Assembly: GCF_036182465.1 (NCBI RefSeq)
Contig: NZ_CP108081.1
Coordinates: 9,362,001 to 9,426,000 of the forward strand
Direction of reading: 5' to 3'
Source of the DNA: Streptomyces sp. NBC_00258
Lineage (GTDB): Bacteria; Actinomycetota; Actinomycetes; Streptomycetales; Streptomycetaceae
Length of the DNA: 64,000 bases
Shown here: positions 17,473-25,248 of the stretch, piece by piece
Layout: each line of letters starts with the position of its first letter
How positions within the stretch are numbered: position 1 is the first letter of the stretch
Translations under genes and position numbers: made by a program
The notes under the pieces: model-generated
Told to the model about the DNA's origin: nothing
What the model saw: only the letters and a program-made list of their open reading frames with translations
Database searches by the model: none

Positions 17473-17557
17473 TGTCCGAGGGGGGACTTGAACCCCCACG
17501 CCCGATAAAGGGCACTAGCACCTCAAGCTAGCGCGTCTGCCATTCCGCCACCCGGAC
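17473..17557 (-). tRNA. tRNA-Leu (anticodon GAG)
   Basis: An 85-nt class II tRNA. The acceptor arms GTCCGGG and CTCGGAC pair with one G-T wobble, and the discriminator is A. The anticodon stem CTAGC/GCTAG encloses the loop TTGAGGT, giving anticodon GAG, which reads CUC (and CUU) leucine codons. A long variable arm with CCC/GGG pairing and a GTTCAAGTC T-loop are present. CCA is not encoded. Confidence 0.95.
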
Positions 17558-17757
17558 AAGGTGTTTGTCGCGCGGGTTTCCCTCGCGGCGACGAAGGAAA
17601 CATTACCAGGCTTTCAAGGGCCCCCGATCACGGGCCGACGGGCGTGAACGACGTGTGACGGGCCTGGTCCGCCCTTGGGGTGGGCAGGGTCGGAGAGGGA
17701 GGATGGGAGACACCGCCGACGGGAACACCGCCGGCAGGCAGCGTGGGAGGAAGCAGC

Positions 17758-19083
17758 GTGAGTGAGCCGGACACGACCAGGAACGTCACGGGAGAGGACG
17801 AGGTCGTCGACCTCTGCCGCGAGCTGATCCAGATCGACACCAGCAACTACGGCGACCACTCGGGCCCGGGTGAGCGCAAGGCCGCCGAGTACGTCGCGGA
17901 GAAGCTCGCCGAGGTGGGACTCGAACCGCAGATCTTCGAGTCGCACCAGGGCCGCGCCTCCACGGTGGTCAGGATCGAGGGGGAGGACCGCTCGCGGCCC
18001 GGGCTGCTCATCCACGGCCACACCGACGTCGTACCGGCCAACGCCCAGGACTGGACGCACCACCCGTTCTCCGGCGAGATCGCCGACGGCTGCGTGTGGG
18101 GCCGCGGCGCGGTCGACATGAAGGACATGGACGCGATGACCCTCGCGGTCGTACGCGACCGGATGCGCAGCGGTCGCAAGCCGCCCCGGGACCTCGTGCT
18201 GGCCTTCCTGGCGGACGAGGAGGCGGGCGGCAAGTTCGGCGCCAAGCACCTCGTCACCAAGCACCCGGACCTCTTCGAGGGCGTGACCGAGGCGATCGGC
18301 GAGGTAGGCGGGTTCTCCTTCACGGTCAACGAGAAGCTGCGGCTGTATCTCGTGGAGACCGCCCAGAAGGGCATGCACTGGATGAAGCTGACCGTGGACG
18401 GCACCGCCGGACACGGTTCGATGATCCACAAGGACAACGCGATCACCGAACTGTCCGAGGCCGTCGGACGGCTCGGCCGGCACAAGTTCCCGGTGCGTGT
18501 GACCAAGACGCTGCGGCACTTCCTGGACGAACTCGGCGACGCGCTGGGCACCGAGCTCGACCCGGAGAACATGGACGCGACGCTCGCCAAGCTCGGCGGC
18601 ATCGCCAAGCTCATCGGCGCCTCGCTCCAGAACACCGCCAACCCCACCCAGCTGGGCGCCGGTTACAAGGTGAACGTGATCCCGGGCCAGGCGACCGCGC
18701 ACGTCGACGCCCGCTATCTGCCGGGGTACGAGGAGGAGTTCCTCGCCGACCTGGACCGGATCCTCGGCCCGAACGTGAAGCGCGAGGACGTGCACGCCGA
18801 CAAGGCGCTGGAGACCACCTTCGACGGGGCCCTCGTGGACGCCATGCAGACCGCGCTGTCCGCCGAGGACCCGATCGCCCGGGCCGTCCCGTACATGCTC
18901 TCCGCGGGCACCGACGCCAAGTCCTTCGACGACCTCGGTATCCGCTGCTTCGGCTTCGCCCCGCTGAAGCTGCCGCCGGAGCTGGACTTCGCCGGGATGT
19001 TCCACGGCGTCGACGAGCGGGTCCCGGTCGACGCCCTCAAGTTCGGGGTGCGGGTCCTGGACCGCTTCATCGAGGCGTCCTGA
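17758..19083 (+). CDS. M20 family metallopeptidase
   Basis: A 441-residue protein. The start is GTG 17758 with GGGAGGA upstream. M20 (DapE/ArgE/CPG2-like) signatures are in order: LIHGHTDVVPA (first zinc His and catalytic Asp), WGRGAVDMKDMDA (bridging Asp), LADEEAGGKFGA (catalytic Glu pair), a dimerisation insert with AGHGSMIHKDNA, and a late zinc His in AGMFHGVDERV. It is a cytosolic hydrolase of amide or peptide bonds; the true substrate is unknown. It stands alone, reading towards the chaplin genes. Confidence 0.9.
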   Translation: MSEPDTTRNVTGEDEVVDLCRELIQIDTSNYGDHSGPGERKAAEYVAEKLAEVGLEPQIFESHQGRASTVVRIEGEDRSRPGLLIHGHTDVVPANAQDWTHHPFSGEIADGCVWGRGAVDMKDMDAMTLAVVRDRMRSGRKPPRDLVLAFLADEEAGGKFGAKHLVTKHPDLFEGVTEAIGEVGGFSFTVNEKLRLYLVETAQKGMHWMKLTVDGTAGHGSMIHKDNAITELSEAVGRLGRHKFPVRVTKTLRHFLDELGDALGTELDPENMDATLAKLGGIAKLIGASLQNTANPTQLGAGYKVNVIPGQATAHVDARYLPGYEEEFLADLDRILGPNVKREDVHADKALETTFDGALVDAMQTALSAEDPIARAVPYMLSAGTDAKSFDDLGIRCFGFAPLKLPPELDFAGMFHGVDERVPVDALKFGVRVLDRFIEAS

Positions 19084-19217
19084 ACCGCCGCATCCACGAA
19101 GCGTCCTGAATTAACCCGCTGAAACGACACTCCAATAATCGCCAGCGCGTACGGAGTCGACTGAGAAGAGTGAATGGGCTCATAAGCTCGTAGCCCTATT
19201 ACTCCCTCCTCGTTACA

Positions 19218-19250
19218 GGTGATGCGATCCGCGGCTGGGATCGCATTGCC
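19218..19250 (+). promoter_or_regulatory. hairpin in the chpH 5' leader, just before the ribosome binding site
   Basis: ATGCGATCC (19222-19230) and GGATCGCAT (19238-19246) form a perfect 9-bp stem around a 7-nt loop. Two wobble and two GC pairs extend it to 19218-19250. It ends only 5 nt before the AAGGAGG of chpH, so it could govern mRNA stability or ribosome access. No promoter hexamers could be fixed upstream. Confidence 0.6.
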
Positions 19251-19264
19251 AACAAGGAGGAATA

Positions 19265-19498
19265 ATGATCAAGAAGATCGTCGCCGCTGCTGCTGCCACT
19301 GGTGGCATCGTTCTCGCCGGTGCGGGTATCGCGGCTGCCGACTCCGGTGCTCAGGGTGCTGCCGTGCACTCTCCCGGTGTGCTCTCGGGCAACGTCATCC
19401 AGGCGCCCATCCACGTGCCGGTGAACGTCTGCGGCAACACGGTCTCCGTGATCGGGCTGCTGAACCCTGCCTTCGGCAACACCTGCACCAACGTCTGA
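19265..19498 (+). CDS. chpH: short chaplin ChpH
   Basis: A 77-residue secreted protein. The start is ATG 19265 behind AAGGAGGA. The signal peptide is residues 1-25 (MIKKIVAAAAATGGIVLAGA, cleavage after GIAAA). The mature 52 residues are a single chaplin domain (SGNVIQAPIHVPVNVCGNTV) with the conserved Cys56 and Cys74 that form a disulfide. Chaplins assemble as amyloid-like fibrils on aerial hyphae and lower surface tension. The sequence and the chpC gene next to it identify ChpH. A strong hairpin separates the two genes. Confidence 0.96.
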   Translation: MIKKIVAAAAATGGIVLAGAGIAAADSGAQGAAVHSPGVLSGNVIQAPIHVPVNVCGNTVSVIGLLNPAFGNTCTNV

Positions 19499-19565
19499 CG
19501 TTGTGCTCACCTCATGAGGGCCTGCACCCCATGAAGGCCTGAAAACCCATGAGGGTCTCGAGTCC

Positions 19566-19602
19566 GCGGCCCCGGAGCGCACGCCATGCGCTCCGGGGCC
19601 GC
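19566..19602 (+). terminator. chpH terminator
   Basis: A perfect 16-bp inverted repeat (19566-19581 and 19587-19602) with a 5-nt loop lies between chpH and chpC, so chpC should have its own promoter or depend on read-through. Confidence 0.75.
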
Positions 19603-19713
19603 CGACATTCCGCGTTCAGCGTTCAGCATTCCGTATTCCGCGCCCGCGCATCCCGGCGCGTGCGCGTTCCTGGAGCCGCACGGCTCACAAGGATCACAAG
19701 GCAGGGAAAAGCT

Positions 19714-20532
19714 ATGCGACAGGTCACCCGCAAAGGCCTGATGACGGTGGCGGCCGCGACCGGCGTCCTCGCCGCCACCGGCGGTTACGCGCAGGCCGAC
19801 TCGGGGGCGCACGGCAGCGCCTCGGACTCCCCGGGCGTGCTCTCGGGCAACTCGGTGCAGGCGCCGGTGCACGCGCCGGTCAACGTCTGCGGCAACACCG
19901 TGAACGTCGTCGGGGTGCTCAACCCGGCGGTGGGCAACAAGTGCGCCAACAAGGGCGGCGGCTCCGGTCACCACCACTCCGGCGGAGGATCGCACGCCGG
20001 GAGCGGATCGCACGCCGGGGGTCACACCAGCAACTCGCCCGGCGTGGGCTCGGGCAACCACGTCCAGGTTCCGGTGGACGTGCCGGTCAACGTCTGCGGC
20101 AACAGCGTCTCCGTCGGCGGTGTCGGCAACGCGGCCACGGGCAACGACTGCTCGAACACCGGTGGCGGGCACGGGTCGACGCCGCCCGGGCACGGGGAGC
20201 CCAACCCTCCGGGCAAGCCCGGTCAGCCGGGTGACCCCGGGGACCCGGGTCAGCCGGGTCAGCCGGGCAAGCCGGGACAGCCCGGGGACCCGGGCAACCC
20301 TGGTGACCCGGGTCAGCCCGGCGGCCCCGGTGGACCGGGGCGGCCCGGTGGCGAGGGTCTGGGCTCCTCGAACCCGAACCACCCGGGCGCGCAGGCCGTC
20401 TCACAGCCCAAGGGGTCCGAGCAGCTGGCACAGACCGGCAGTGAGCTGCCGCTCGGCCTCGCGCTGCCGGTGGGCGCGGGCGCGCTGCTGACGGGCGCCG
20501 TGCTCTACCGCAAGGCACGAGCCTCCGCGTGA
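19714..20532 (+). CDS. chpC: long chaplin ChpC with sortase motif
   Basis: A 272-residue protein; the start is ATG 19714 behind AGGGA. Order: signal peptide (1-28, YAQA end), chaplin domain 1 (about 29-78, Cys59 and Cys77), a Gly/Ser/His spacer (80-105), chaplin domain 2 (about 106-147, Cys128 and Cys146), a collagen-like Gly-Pro stretch (about 165-213 with PGQPGKPGQPGDPGNPGDPG), the sortase signal LAQTG (238-242), a membrane segment and a basic tail. This is the long-chaplin plan: covalent anchoring to the cell wall to seed chaplin polymer. The regular collagen-like linker is the unusual part. Confidence 0.95.
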   Translation: MRQVTRKGLMTVAAATGVLAATGGYAQADSGAHGSASDSPGVLSGNSVQAPVHAPVNVCGNTVNVVGVLNPAVGNKCANKGGGSGHHHSGGGSHAGSGSHAGGHTSNSPGVGSGNHVQVPVDVPVNVCGNSVSVGGVGNAATGNDCSNTGGGHGSTPPGHGEPNPPGKPGQPGDPGDPGQPGQPGKPGQPGDPGNPGDPGQPGGPGGPGRPGGEGLGSSNPNHPGAQAVSQPKGSEQLAQTGSELPLGLALPVGAGALLTGAVLYRKARASA

Positions 20533-20538
20533 AACGAC

Positions 20539-20588
20539 GCCATGACACGGCAAACGGTGCCACGGCACCGGACAAACAGTGTCATGGC
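20539..20588. repeat. nested inverted repeats after chpC
   Basis: An outer 10-bp pair, GCCATGACAC (20539-20548) and GTGTCATGGC (20579-20588), encloses a 7-bp hairpin, CGGTGCC/GGCACCG (20555-20570). It lies 7 nt past the chpC stop and ahead of the main terminator; it may protect the mRNA 3' end. Confidence 0.6.
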
Positions 20589-20640
20589 ACCACAAATGCC
20601 CCCAGGGGCAGGTGAACACGCCCCCGTGGGGGTCGGGTCG

Positions 20641-20676
20641 ACGGAGCGGGCCCCGCACGTGCGGGGCCCGCTCCGT
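20641..20676. terminator. bidirectional terminator, chpC / DUF5703 gene
   Basis: A 36-bp perfect palindrome with 18-nt arms lies between two convergent genes. On the + strand it is followed by TTCA; stem strength is the main evidence. Confidence 0.8.
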
Positions 20677-20691
20677 TTCAGCCGTCCCTCG

Positions 20692-20880
20692 TCACCACGT
20701 GGCACGCACCTGGCGGATGATCCGCCGGCGCAACCGCACCCTGCGGCTGCCGTCCGGGTGGAGGCTGAGGCGGTCCAACTCCCAGTGTCCGTACTCGGCA
20801 TGGTCCGTCAGCAGTCGTGTCGTTTCCTTGCGGGAGACCCCGCGCGGCACGTACACGTCGACAAATTCGTATTCCGGCAT
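20692..20880 (-). CDS. DUF5703 family small protein
   Basis: A 62-residue basic protein from ATG 20880. The opening MPEYEFVDVYVPRGVSRKET and the closing Arg-rich strand (RVRLRRRIIRQVR) match the small actinobacterial DUF5703 family. No signal peptide or membrane segment is present. The function is unknown. It is divergent from the acidic-protein gene at 20928, with only 47 nt between the two starts, so their promoters overlap. Confidence 0.8.
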   Translation of the reverse strand: MPEYEFVDVYVPRGVSRKETTRLLTDHAEYGHWELDRLSLHPDGSRRVRLRRRIIRQVRATW

Positions 20881-20914
20881 CGCATCTATTGTGCGTGTGG
20901 AGGCCGTGTACGGA

Positions 20915-20920
20915 TAGCGT
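20915..20920 (+). promoter_or_regulatory. -10 box of a probable leaderless promoter
   Basis: TAGCGT lies 7 nt before the ATG at 20928, and there is no Shine-Dalgarno sequence. Transcription would start at or next to the start codon. The -35 is not clear. Confidence 0.5.
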
Positions 20921-20927
20921 CTGCACT

Positions 20928-21632
20928 ATGTCTGATGCTGCGCAGCCCACCGCTGCCGAGGTACGCGCCGCCGCCGAGGCGGTCAAGGCCGCGCTCGACC
21001 GTCACCTGGCGGCGGTCGAGCGCAGGACGGGTGAGGACGACCCGGCCGTCTACGAGGCGTTCAACGAGCTGGCCGCGGCCGCCGAGGAGTACGACGAGCT
21101 CCTCTACGACCGTTATGACGAGGTCACTCCCTTCGAGATCCCCGGCACCGAGGACGCGCTGCCGTACACCGGGCCGGAGGAGCCCAACGCGCTGAGCGTG
21201 CTGATCCGCCGGGACTACACAGTGGTGGAGCCGCAGCGGCTGCTGGCGCAGGCGCAGCGGGTGGAGGCCGTGGAGGAGTCCGGGGCCGCGGCCGCGGGCT
21301 TCGACGCCGCGTCCGGGACTGTGCACGGTGCCCTGGGTGTCCTCTTCGGCGAGTTCGAGCCCGACGAGATCGCCTCCCGGCACAAGGAGTTCGGTCTGGA
21401 GGAGGGCGACTCCACGCTGTGGGTCACCGCCGCGGACGAGCCCGCCGAGCCGGGCGAGTGGCTGGAGGCGCCGTTCGACCACGCCGACCCGCATCAGGTG
21501 GTGTGCCGCTTCGACGTCAGCGCCGTCTTCGACGAGGAGACCGGGGCCGACCTCGACGACGACATCGAGGACGCCGTCGAGCCGGAGCTCGACGAGGACG
21601 AGGACCTGGAGCCGCTGGACGCGGATCGCTGA
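20928..21632 (+). CDS. conserved hypothetical acidic protein
   Basis: A 234-residue protein, probably translated from a leaderless mRNA (TAGCGT box 7 nt before the ATG). The N-terminal half is helical (EVRAAAEAVKAALDRHLAAV), followed by a YDELLYDRYDEVTPFEIPGT segment. The last 30 residues are almost all Asp/Glu (DDDIEDAVEPELDEDEDLEP). No enzyme motif is recognised. It looks like a conserved cytoplasmic Streptomyces protein of unknown function. It is convergent with the RecD-like gene. Confidence 0.75.
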   Translation: MSDAAQPTAAEVRAAAEAVKAALDRHLAAVERRTGEDDPAVYEAFNELAAAAEEYDELLYDRYDEVTPFEIPGTEDALPYTGPEEPNALSVLIRRDYTVVEPQRLLAQAQRVEAVEESGAAAAGFDAASGTVHGALGVLFGEFEPDEIASRHKEFGLEEGDSTLWVTAADEPAEPGEWLEAPFDHADPHQVVCRFDVSAVFDEETGADLDDDIEDAVEPELDEDEDLEPLDADR

Positions 21633-21660
21633 GGCTCCCGCCGGTTCTTACCGGTTCTTT

Positions 21661-21701
21661 CGGTGGCGGTCGTCGGGCGGGGAGCCCGGTGACCGCCACC
21701 G
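21661..21701. terminator. bidirectional terminator between 20928 gene and RecD-like gene
   Basis: CGGTGGCGGTC (21661-21671) pairs with GACCGCCACCG (21691-21701), with an inner CGGGC/GCCCG stem, in the gap between convergent genes. Confidence 0.7.
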
Positions 21702-21748
21702 GTGTGTCCGGGGCCCGGAGGTCGGGAACCGCAGCCCGGTGCGGGCCG

Positions 21749-24118
21749 TCAGCCGGCCGCCGGAACCTGGGCCCTGAGCAGAGCCGGCAGCCGGGTCGTA
21801 CGCGGCTTCGCGGCGACCTCGGCCACCGCGCGCGGCAGTGCCTGATCCACCCCGTGGACCACGGAGAGGTGCTGCTCGGCACGGCCGAAGGCGGTGTAGA
21901 TCCAGGGCCGGGTGAGCGCCTGGGCGGCGTCCCCGGGCAGGACCACGACCGCGGCGGGCCAGCGGGCGCCGACCGCCTGGTGCGCGGTGAGCGCCCAGCC
22001 GTGCCGCACGGCCTGCTCCACCCGCTCCTTCGGTACGACGACGGGGGCGCCCGCGCACTCCAGGTGCAGTCCGTCGGCGTCGGCCTTCACCACATGGCCC
22101 GGGACCGTGCGGCCCGGCGCGGGGGAGTACGCGATCCGGTCCCCCGGGTCGAAGCCGCCGAAGCGGCCGGGGCCGGGGTTGAGCCGCTCCTTCAGCGCGG
22201 TGTTGAGCGCGCGGGTGCCCGCCGCACCGCCGTGACCCGGGGTGATCACCTGGGTCTGCTCGGCCGGGATCCCGATGGCCCGCGGCACCGAGTCCGCGAT
22301 CAGCTGCACGGTCCGGTGGACCGCCTCTCCGGCGTCGCGCACCGGGACGATCACGACTTCCTTGCCGGGGGCGGCCACCTGGTTCAGCTCACCGATGCCG
22401 ATGCCCGAGACCAGTTCGCCGACGGGGCCGGGGTCGGGGGTCCGCGAGGCGACCTGCGGGCACGCGCGCGCGGCGAGCAGATCCGCGAAGACCCGGCCGG
22501 GGCCCGCCGACCACAGCACCCCGGGGTCCCCGCTCAGCACGAGCCGGGCCCCGTCGGGCAGCGACTCCGCGAGCATCGCAGCGCTCTCCACGTCGAGCTG
22601 CGGTGCGTCGAGCACGATCAGGAGGTCGGTCCGCAGCATGCCGTCCGTGTCCCGCCCAGGACCCTCGGCCCCGGAGAGCAGTCCGGCGACGGTGGTCACG
22701 GGTTCGTCCGGGTCGGCACCGCCGGGCGTCCCGGCTGAGCTGTCGTGCGACTGGTCCGGTGCGGTCGCGCCTCGCGCTTCCTCCGCGGCGGCGAGCAGGG
22801 CGGCGAAACGGCGGCGGCCGTCCGGGGTGTGGGCGGCGGCGCACACCCGCAGGCCGAGGGACCGGGCGGCCGCGGTCAGGGCCGCCGGTTCCGCGCGGGA
22901 CGCCTCGCCGCCGGTGTGCAGGACGAGTCCGTGGCCCGAGACCGCGCGGATCAGCTCGGCTGCGGAGCCGGTCGCGGCCGACTCCCAGTCCGCGGCCGAA
23001 CCGTCCTCCTTGGGCAGTGAGTTGACCACCCGGGCGAGACCGTCGGCGAGGCTCTCCTCGGCGAGCGCGTACCGCTCCAGACCGATGAGGACGCGGACCG
23101 GGCGCTCCGCCTCGCCCTCTTCGCCCTCGTCCTCGGAGGGCGCGGGGGCCGGCGGCGTGCCCGGCTCGTCCAGCGCGTCCTGGAAGATCAGGGCGTCGCC
23201 CTCGGCGAGGGCGCTCTGCACGGCGGCATCGGGATCCGGCACCGAGCGCTGGGCGAGCGCCGCGTGGAGCGCCTGGACCTCCAGGGCCGTGTGCCCGGCG
23301 AGGGCCGCCTGCTCCAGGAGCCATACCGTGACCGCCCGGCCCCGCCGCTCGTCGTCAGGACCGCACTCCGCGCCGAGCAGCGCCCGGGCGAACCCGTCGG
23401 CCTGCTCGGTCCGCACCCCGGTCACCCGGAGCAACTGCCACGGGTCCTCGCGAAGTTGCGTGTCCGCGCCCTCGCCGAGGACGGTGGCGATCTGCGCCGC
23501 CAGCGCCTCCGGGGCGCCGCCCTCGACGAGCACGGCCCGAACGGTGTCGACGGCTTCGGAGGCCACCGGCGCGGGCGCGGCGGTGGGCATGGCCTGCGGC
23601 TGCCGCACCGGCTCCGGCGCGGACCTGCGCGGCGCGGGCTCCGGCTCGGTGAAGACGCTCGCCGGGGGCTTCTCCCCGCTCTCCACCGCCCGGACGGCGG
23701 CGAGCAGATCGGCGGCCTTGCCGCTCAGCTTCGCCCCGGCCCGGACAGGCCCCTCCTTCTCCGCCTTGCGCCGCTCGATCCGCTCCCGCAGCTCCCGCTG
23801 CGCGGCCAACTCGGCCTCAGCCTCGGACAACTGGGCCGCGCTGTCACCCGCGGCGGCGTCGCCGGCCGCGGCCTTGTCACCGGGCTCGGCCGCGTCTCCT
23901 TCGGGGACGGATCCTTCGGGGGCGACGCTTCCGTCCGCGGAACCCTCGGCCGTGTCGCCCTCACCCGCGTCCGGTGAGGCGGCCTCGTGGGCCTCGGCAT
24001 CCGGTCGACTCCCGGTCTCATCCGGTCGAGCCCCGGCCTCGGGCCCCCCGGACTCGGGGCCGGCGCTCGGCGTCCCCGGCTCGGCTTCCTCCGCGGCGGC
24101 GGACGGCTCCGTGGTCAC
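21749..24118 (-). CDS. RecD2-like helix-hairpin-helix protein with degenerate helicase motifs
   Basis: A 789-residue protein from GTG 24118; the GTGA overlaps the stop of the aldo/keto reductase gene. Residues 1-180 are acidic and low-complexity. Residues 185-330 resemble the helix-hairpin-helix part of RecD2/TraA helicases (EDPWQLLRVTGVRTEQADGF). The C-terminal half follows RecD order, but the motifs are broken: HTGGEASRAEP (about 400) stands where Walker A should be, without Lys; LIVLDAPQL (about 503) lacks the Walker B Glu. Later motifs persist (LVLSGDPGVLWSAGPG, TAHQAVGARWP near 717, YTAFGRAEQHLSVV near 746). It should be unable to hydrolyse ATP in the usual way; a DNA- or protein-binding role is inferred. 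Confidence 0.75.
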   Translation of the reverse strand: MTTEPSAAAEEAEPGTPSAGPESGGPEAGARPDETGSRPDAEAHEAASPDAGEGDTAEGSADGSVAPEGSVPEGDAAEPGDKAAAGDAAAGDSAAQLSEAEAELAAQRELRERIERRKAEKEGPVRAGAKLSGKAADLLAAVRAVESGEKPPASVFTEPEPAPRRSAPEPVRQPQAMPTAAPAPVASEAVDTVRAVLVEGGAPEALAAQIATVLGEGADTQLREDPWQLLRVTGVRTEQADGFARALLGAECGPDDERRGRAVTVWLLEQAALAGHTALEVQALHAALAQRSVPDPDAAVQSALAEGDALIFQDALDEPGTPPAPAPSEDEGEEGEAERPVRVLIGLERYALAEESLADGLARVVNSLPKEDGSAADWESAATGSAAELIRAVSGHGLVLHTGGEASRAEPAALTAAARSLGLRVCAAAHTPDGRRRFAALLAAAEEARGATAPDQSHDSSAGTPGGADPDEPVTTVAGLLSGAEGPGRDTDGMLRTDLLIVLDAPQLDVESAAMLAESLPDGARLVLSGDPGVLWSAGPGRVFADLLAARACPQVASRTPDPGPVGELVSGIGIGELNQVAAPGKEVVIVPVRDAGEAVHRTVQLIADSVPRAIGIPAEQTQVITPGHGGAAGTRALNTALKERLNPGPGRFGGFDPGDRIAYSPAPGRTVPGHVVKADADGLHLECAGAPVVVPKERVEQAVRHGWALTAHQAVGARWPAAVVVLPGDAAQALTRPWIYTAFGRAEQHLSVVHGVDQALPRAVAEVAAKPRTTRLPALLRAQVPAAG

Positions 24119-25098
24119 AGCGTGCTCCAGTCGTGATCGGGATAGTGGTGCACCGGCGCTGACACATCGTCGAGCGCTCGGCAGATCTCGTCAGGAAGAC
24201 TAAGGGTCTCCACTGACAACGCGGCCGTGAGCTGCAGCGCGTTGCGCGCGCCTATGATCGGGGCGGCCACGCCGGGCCGGTCGCGGACCCAGGCGAGGGC
24301 CACTTGGAGCGGGGTCACCGCGAGGCCGTCCGCGGCCGTCGCCACCGCGTCCACGATGCGGCTGGCCGCGTCGTCCAGGTACGGCGCGACGAACGGCGCC
24401 AGGTGTTCCGACGCGCCCCGCGAGTCCGTCGGCGTCGCGTGCCGGTACTTGCCCGTCAGCACACCCCGGCCCAGGGGAGAGGACGGCAGCAGACCGATGC
24501 CCAGGTCCAGCGCCGCGGGCAGCACCTCGCGCTCGACACCGCGCTGCAGCAGTGAGTACTCCATCTGCGTACTGGCCAGCCGCGTGCGTGTCCCGGGCGC
24601 CGCGAGCTGCCAGGTCGCCGCCTTGGCCAACTGCCAGCCGCAGAAGTTGGAGACCCCGGCATACCGCACGCGGCCGCTGCTGACAGCGATGTCGAGAGCC
24701 TGCAGGGTCTCCTCCAGCGGCGCCTCGGGGTCGAAGGCGTGGATCTGCCACAGGTCCACGTAGTCCGTGCCGAGCCGTGCGAGTGAGGCGTCGAGCGCGG
24801 ACAGCAGATGCCCCCGCGAACCGTCGAAGCGCCGGTCCGGATCGGGCACGCTCCCCGCCTTCGTCGAGATCACCAGGTCCCTGCGGGGCACCAGCCCCTC
24901 CATGAGCTGCCCGAGGAGATACTCGGCCTCCCCGTCCCCGTACACATCGGCCGTGTCGACGAGGGTCCCGCCCGCTTCCCAGAACCCCTTCAACAGGTCC
25001 GCGGCGTCGTGCTCGTCGGTGTCCCTGCCCCAGGTGAGGGTGCCGAGTCCGATGCGGGACACGCGAAGGCCGGTACGGCCGAGATGCCTCTGCTCCAT
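24115..25098 (-). CDS. aldo/keto reductase
   Basis: A 327-residue TIM-barrel oxidoreductase from ATG 25098. The AKR landmarks are present: RHLGRTGLRVSRIGLGT at the N-terminus, the catalytic Asp and Tyr in VDTADVYGDGEAEYLLG, the Lys in VISTKAGS, and a His in YVDLWQIHAFDP. The C-terminal part carries the NADP-binding IIGARNALQLTAAL segment. It reduces carbonyls with NADPH; the substrate is unknown. It overlaps the RecD-like gene by 4 nt, so the two are co-translated, though a functional link is not evident. Confidence 0.9.
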   Translation of the reverse strand: MEQRHLGRTGLRVSRIGLGTLTWGRDTDEHDAADLLKGFWEAGGTLVDTADVYGDGEAEYLLGQLMEGLVPRRDLVISTKAGSVPDPDRRFDGSRGHLLSALDASLARLGTDYVDLWQIHAFDPEAPLEETLQALDIAVSSGRVRYAGVSNFCGWQLAKAATWQLAAPGTRTRLASTQMEYSLLQRGVEREVLPAALDLGIGLLPSSPLGRGVLTGKYRHATPTDSRGASEHLAPFVAPYLDDAASRIVDAVATAADGLAVTPLQVALAWVRDRPGVAAPIIGARNALQLTAALSVETLSLPDEICRALDDVSAPVHHYPDHDWSTL

Positions 25099-25201
25099 GT
25101 GGGCTGAGATTACTGGCCAGAAGTCGGTGTGTGGGGCCCTGTGGACAACCAGGATCCCGCGATCCCGAACCCGGTCCCTGCCACTGGGCCCACCGGCGCG
25201 C

Positions 25202-25207
25202 TAGGGT
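25202..25207 (+). promoter_or_regulatory. -10 box of the F420-type oxidoreductase gene
   Basis: TAGGGT at 25202-25207 would start transcription near 25214, giving a leader of about 35 nt that contains the palindrome at 25223-25236. Confidence 0.45.
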
Positions 25208-25222
25208 GCCGCACAAGGGACG

Positions 25223-25236
25223 TTACTGATCAGTAA
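25223..25236. promoter_or_regulatory. palindromic operator candidate
   Basis: TTACTGATCAGTAA is a perfect 14-bp palindrome, AT-rich against its surroundings, placed just after the predicted start of transcription and 12 nt before the ATG at 25249. The shape suits a TetR-type repressor; no such gene lies in this stretch. Confidence 0.5.
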
Positions 25237-25248
25237 GGGGAATCGGCC

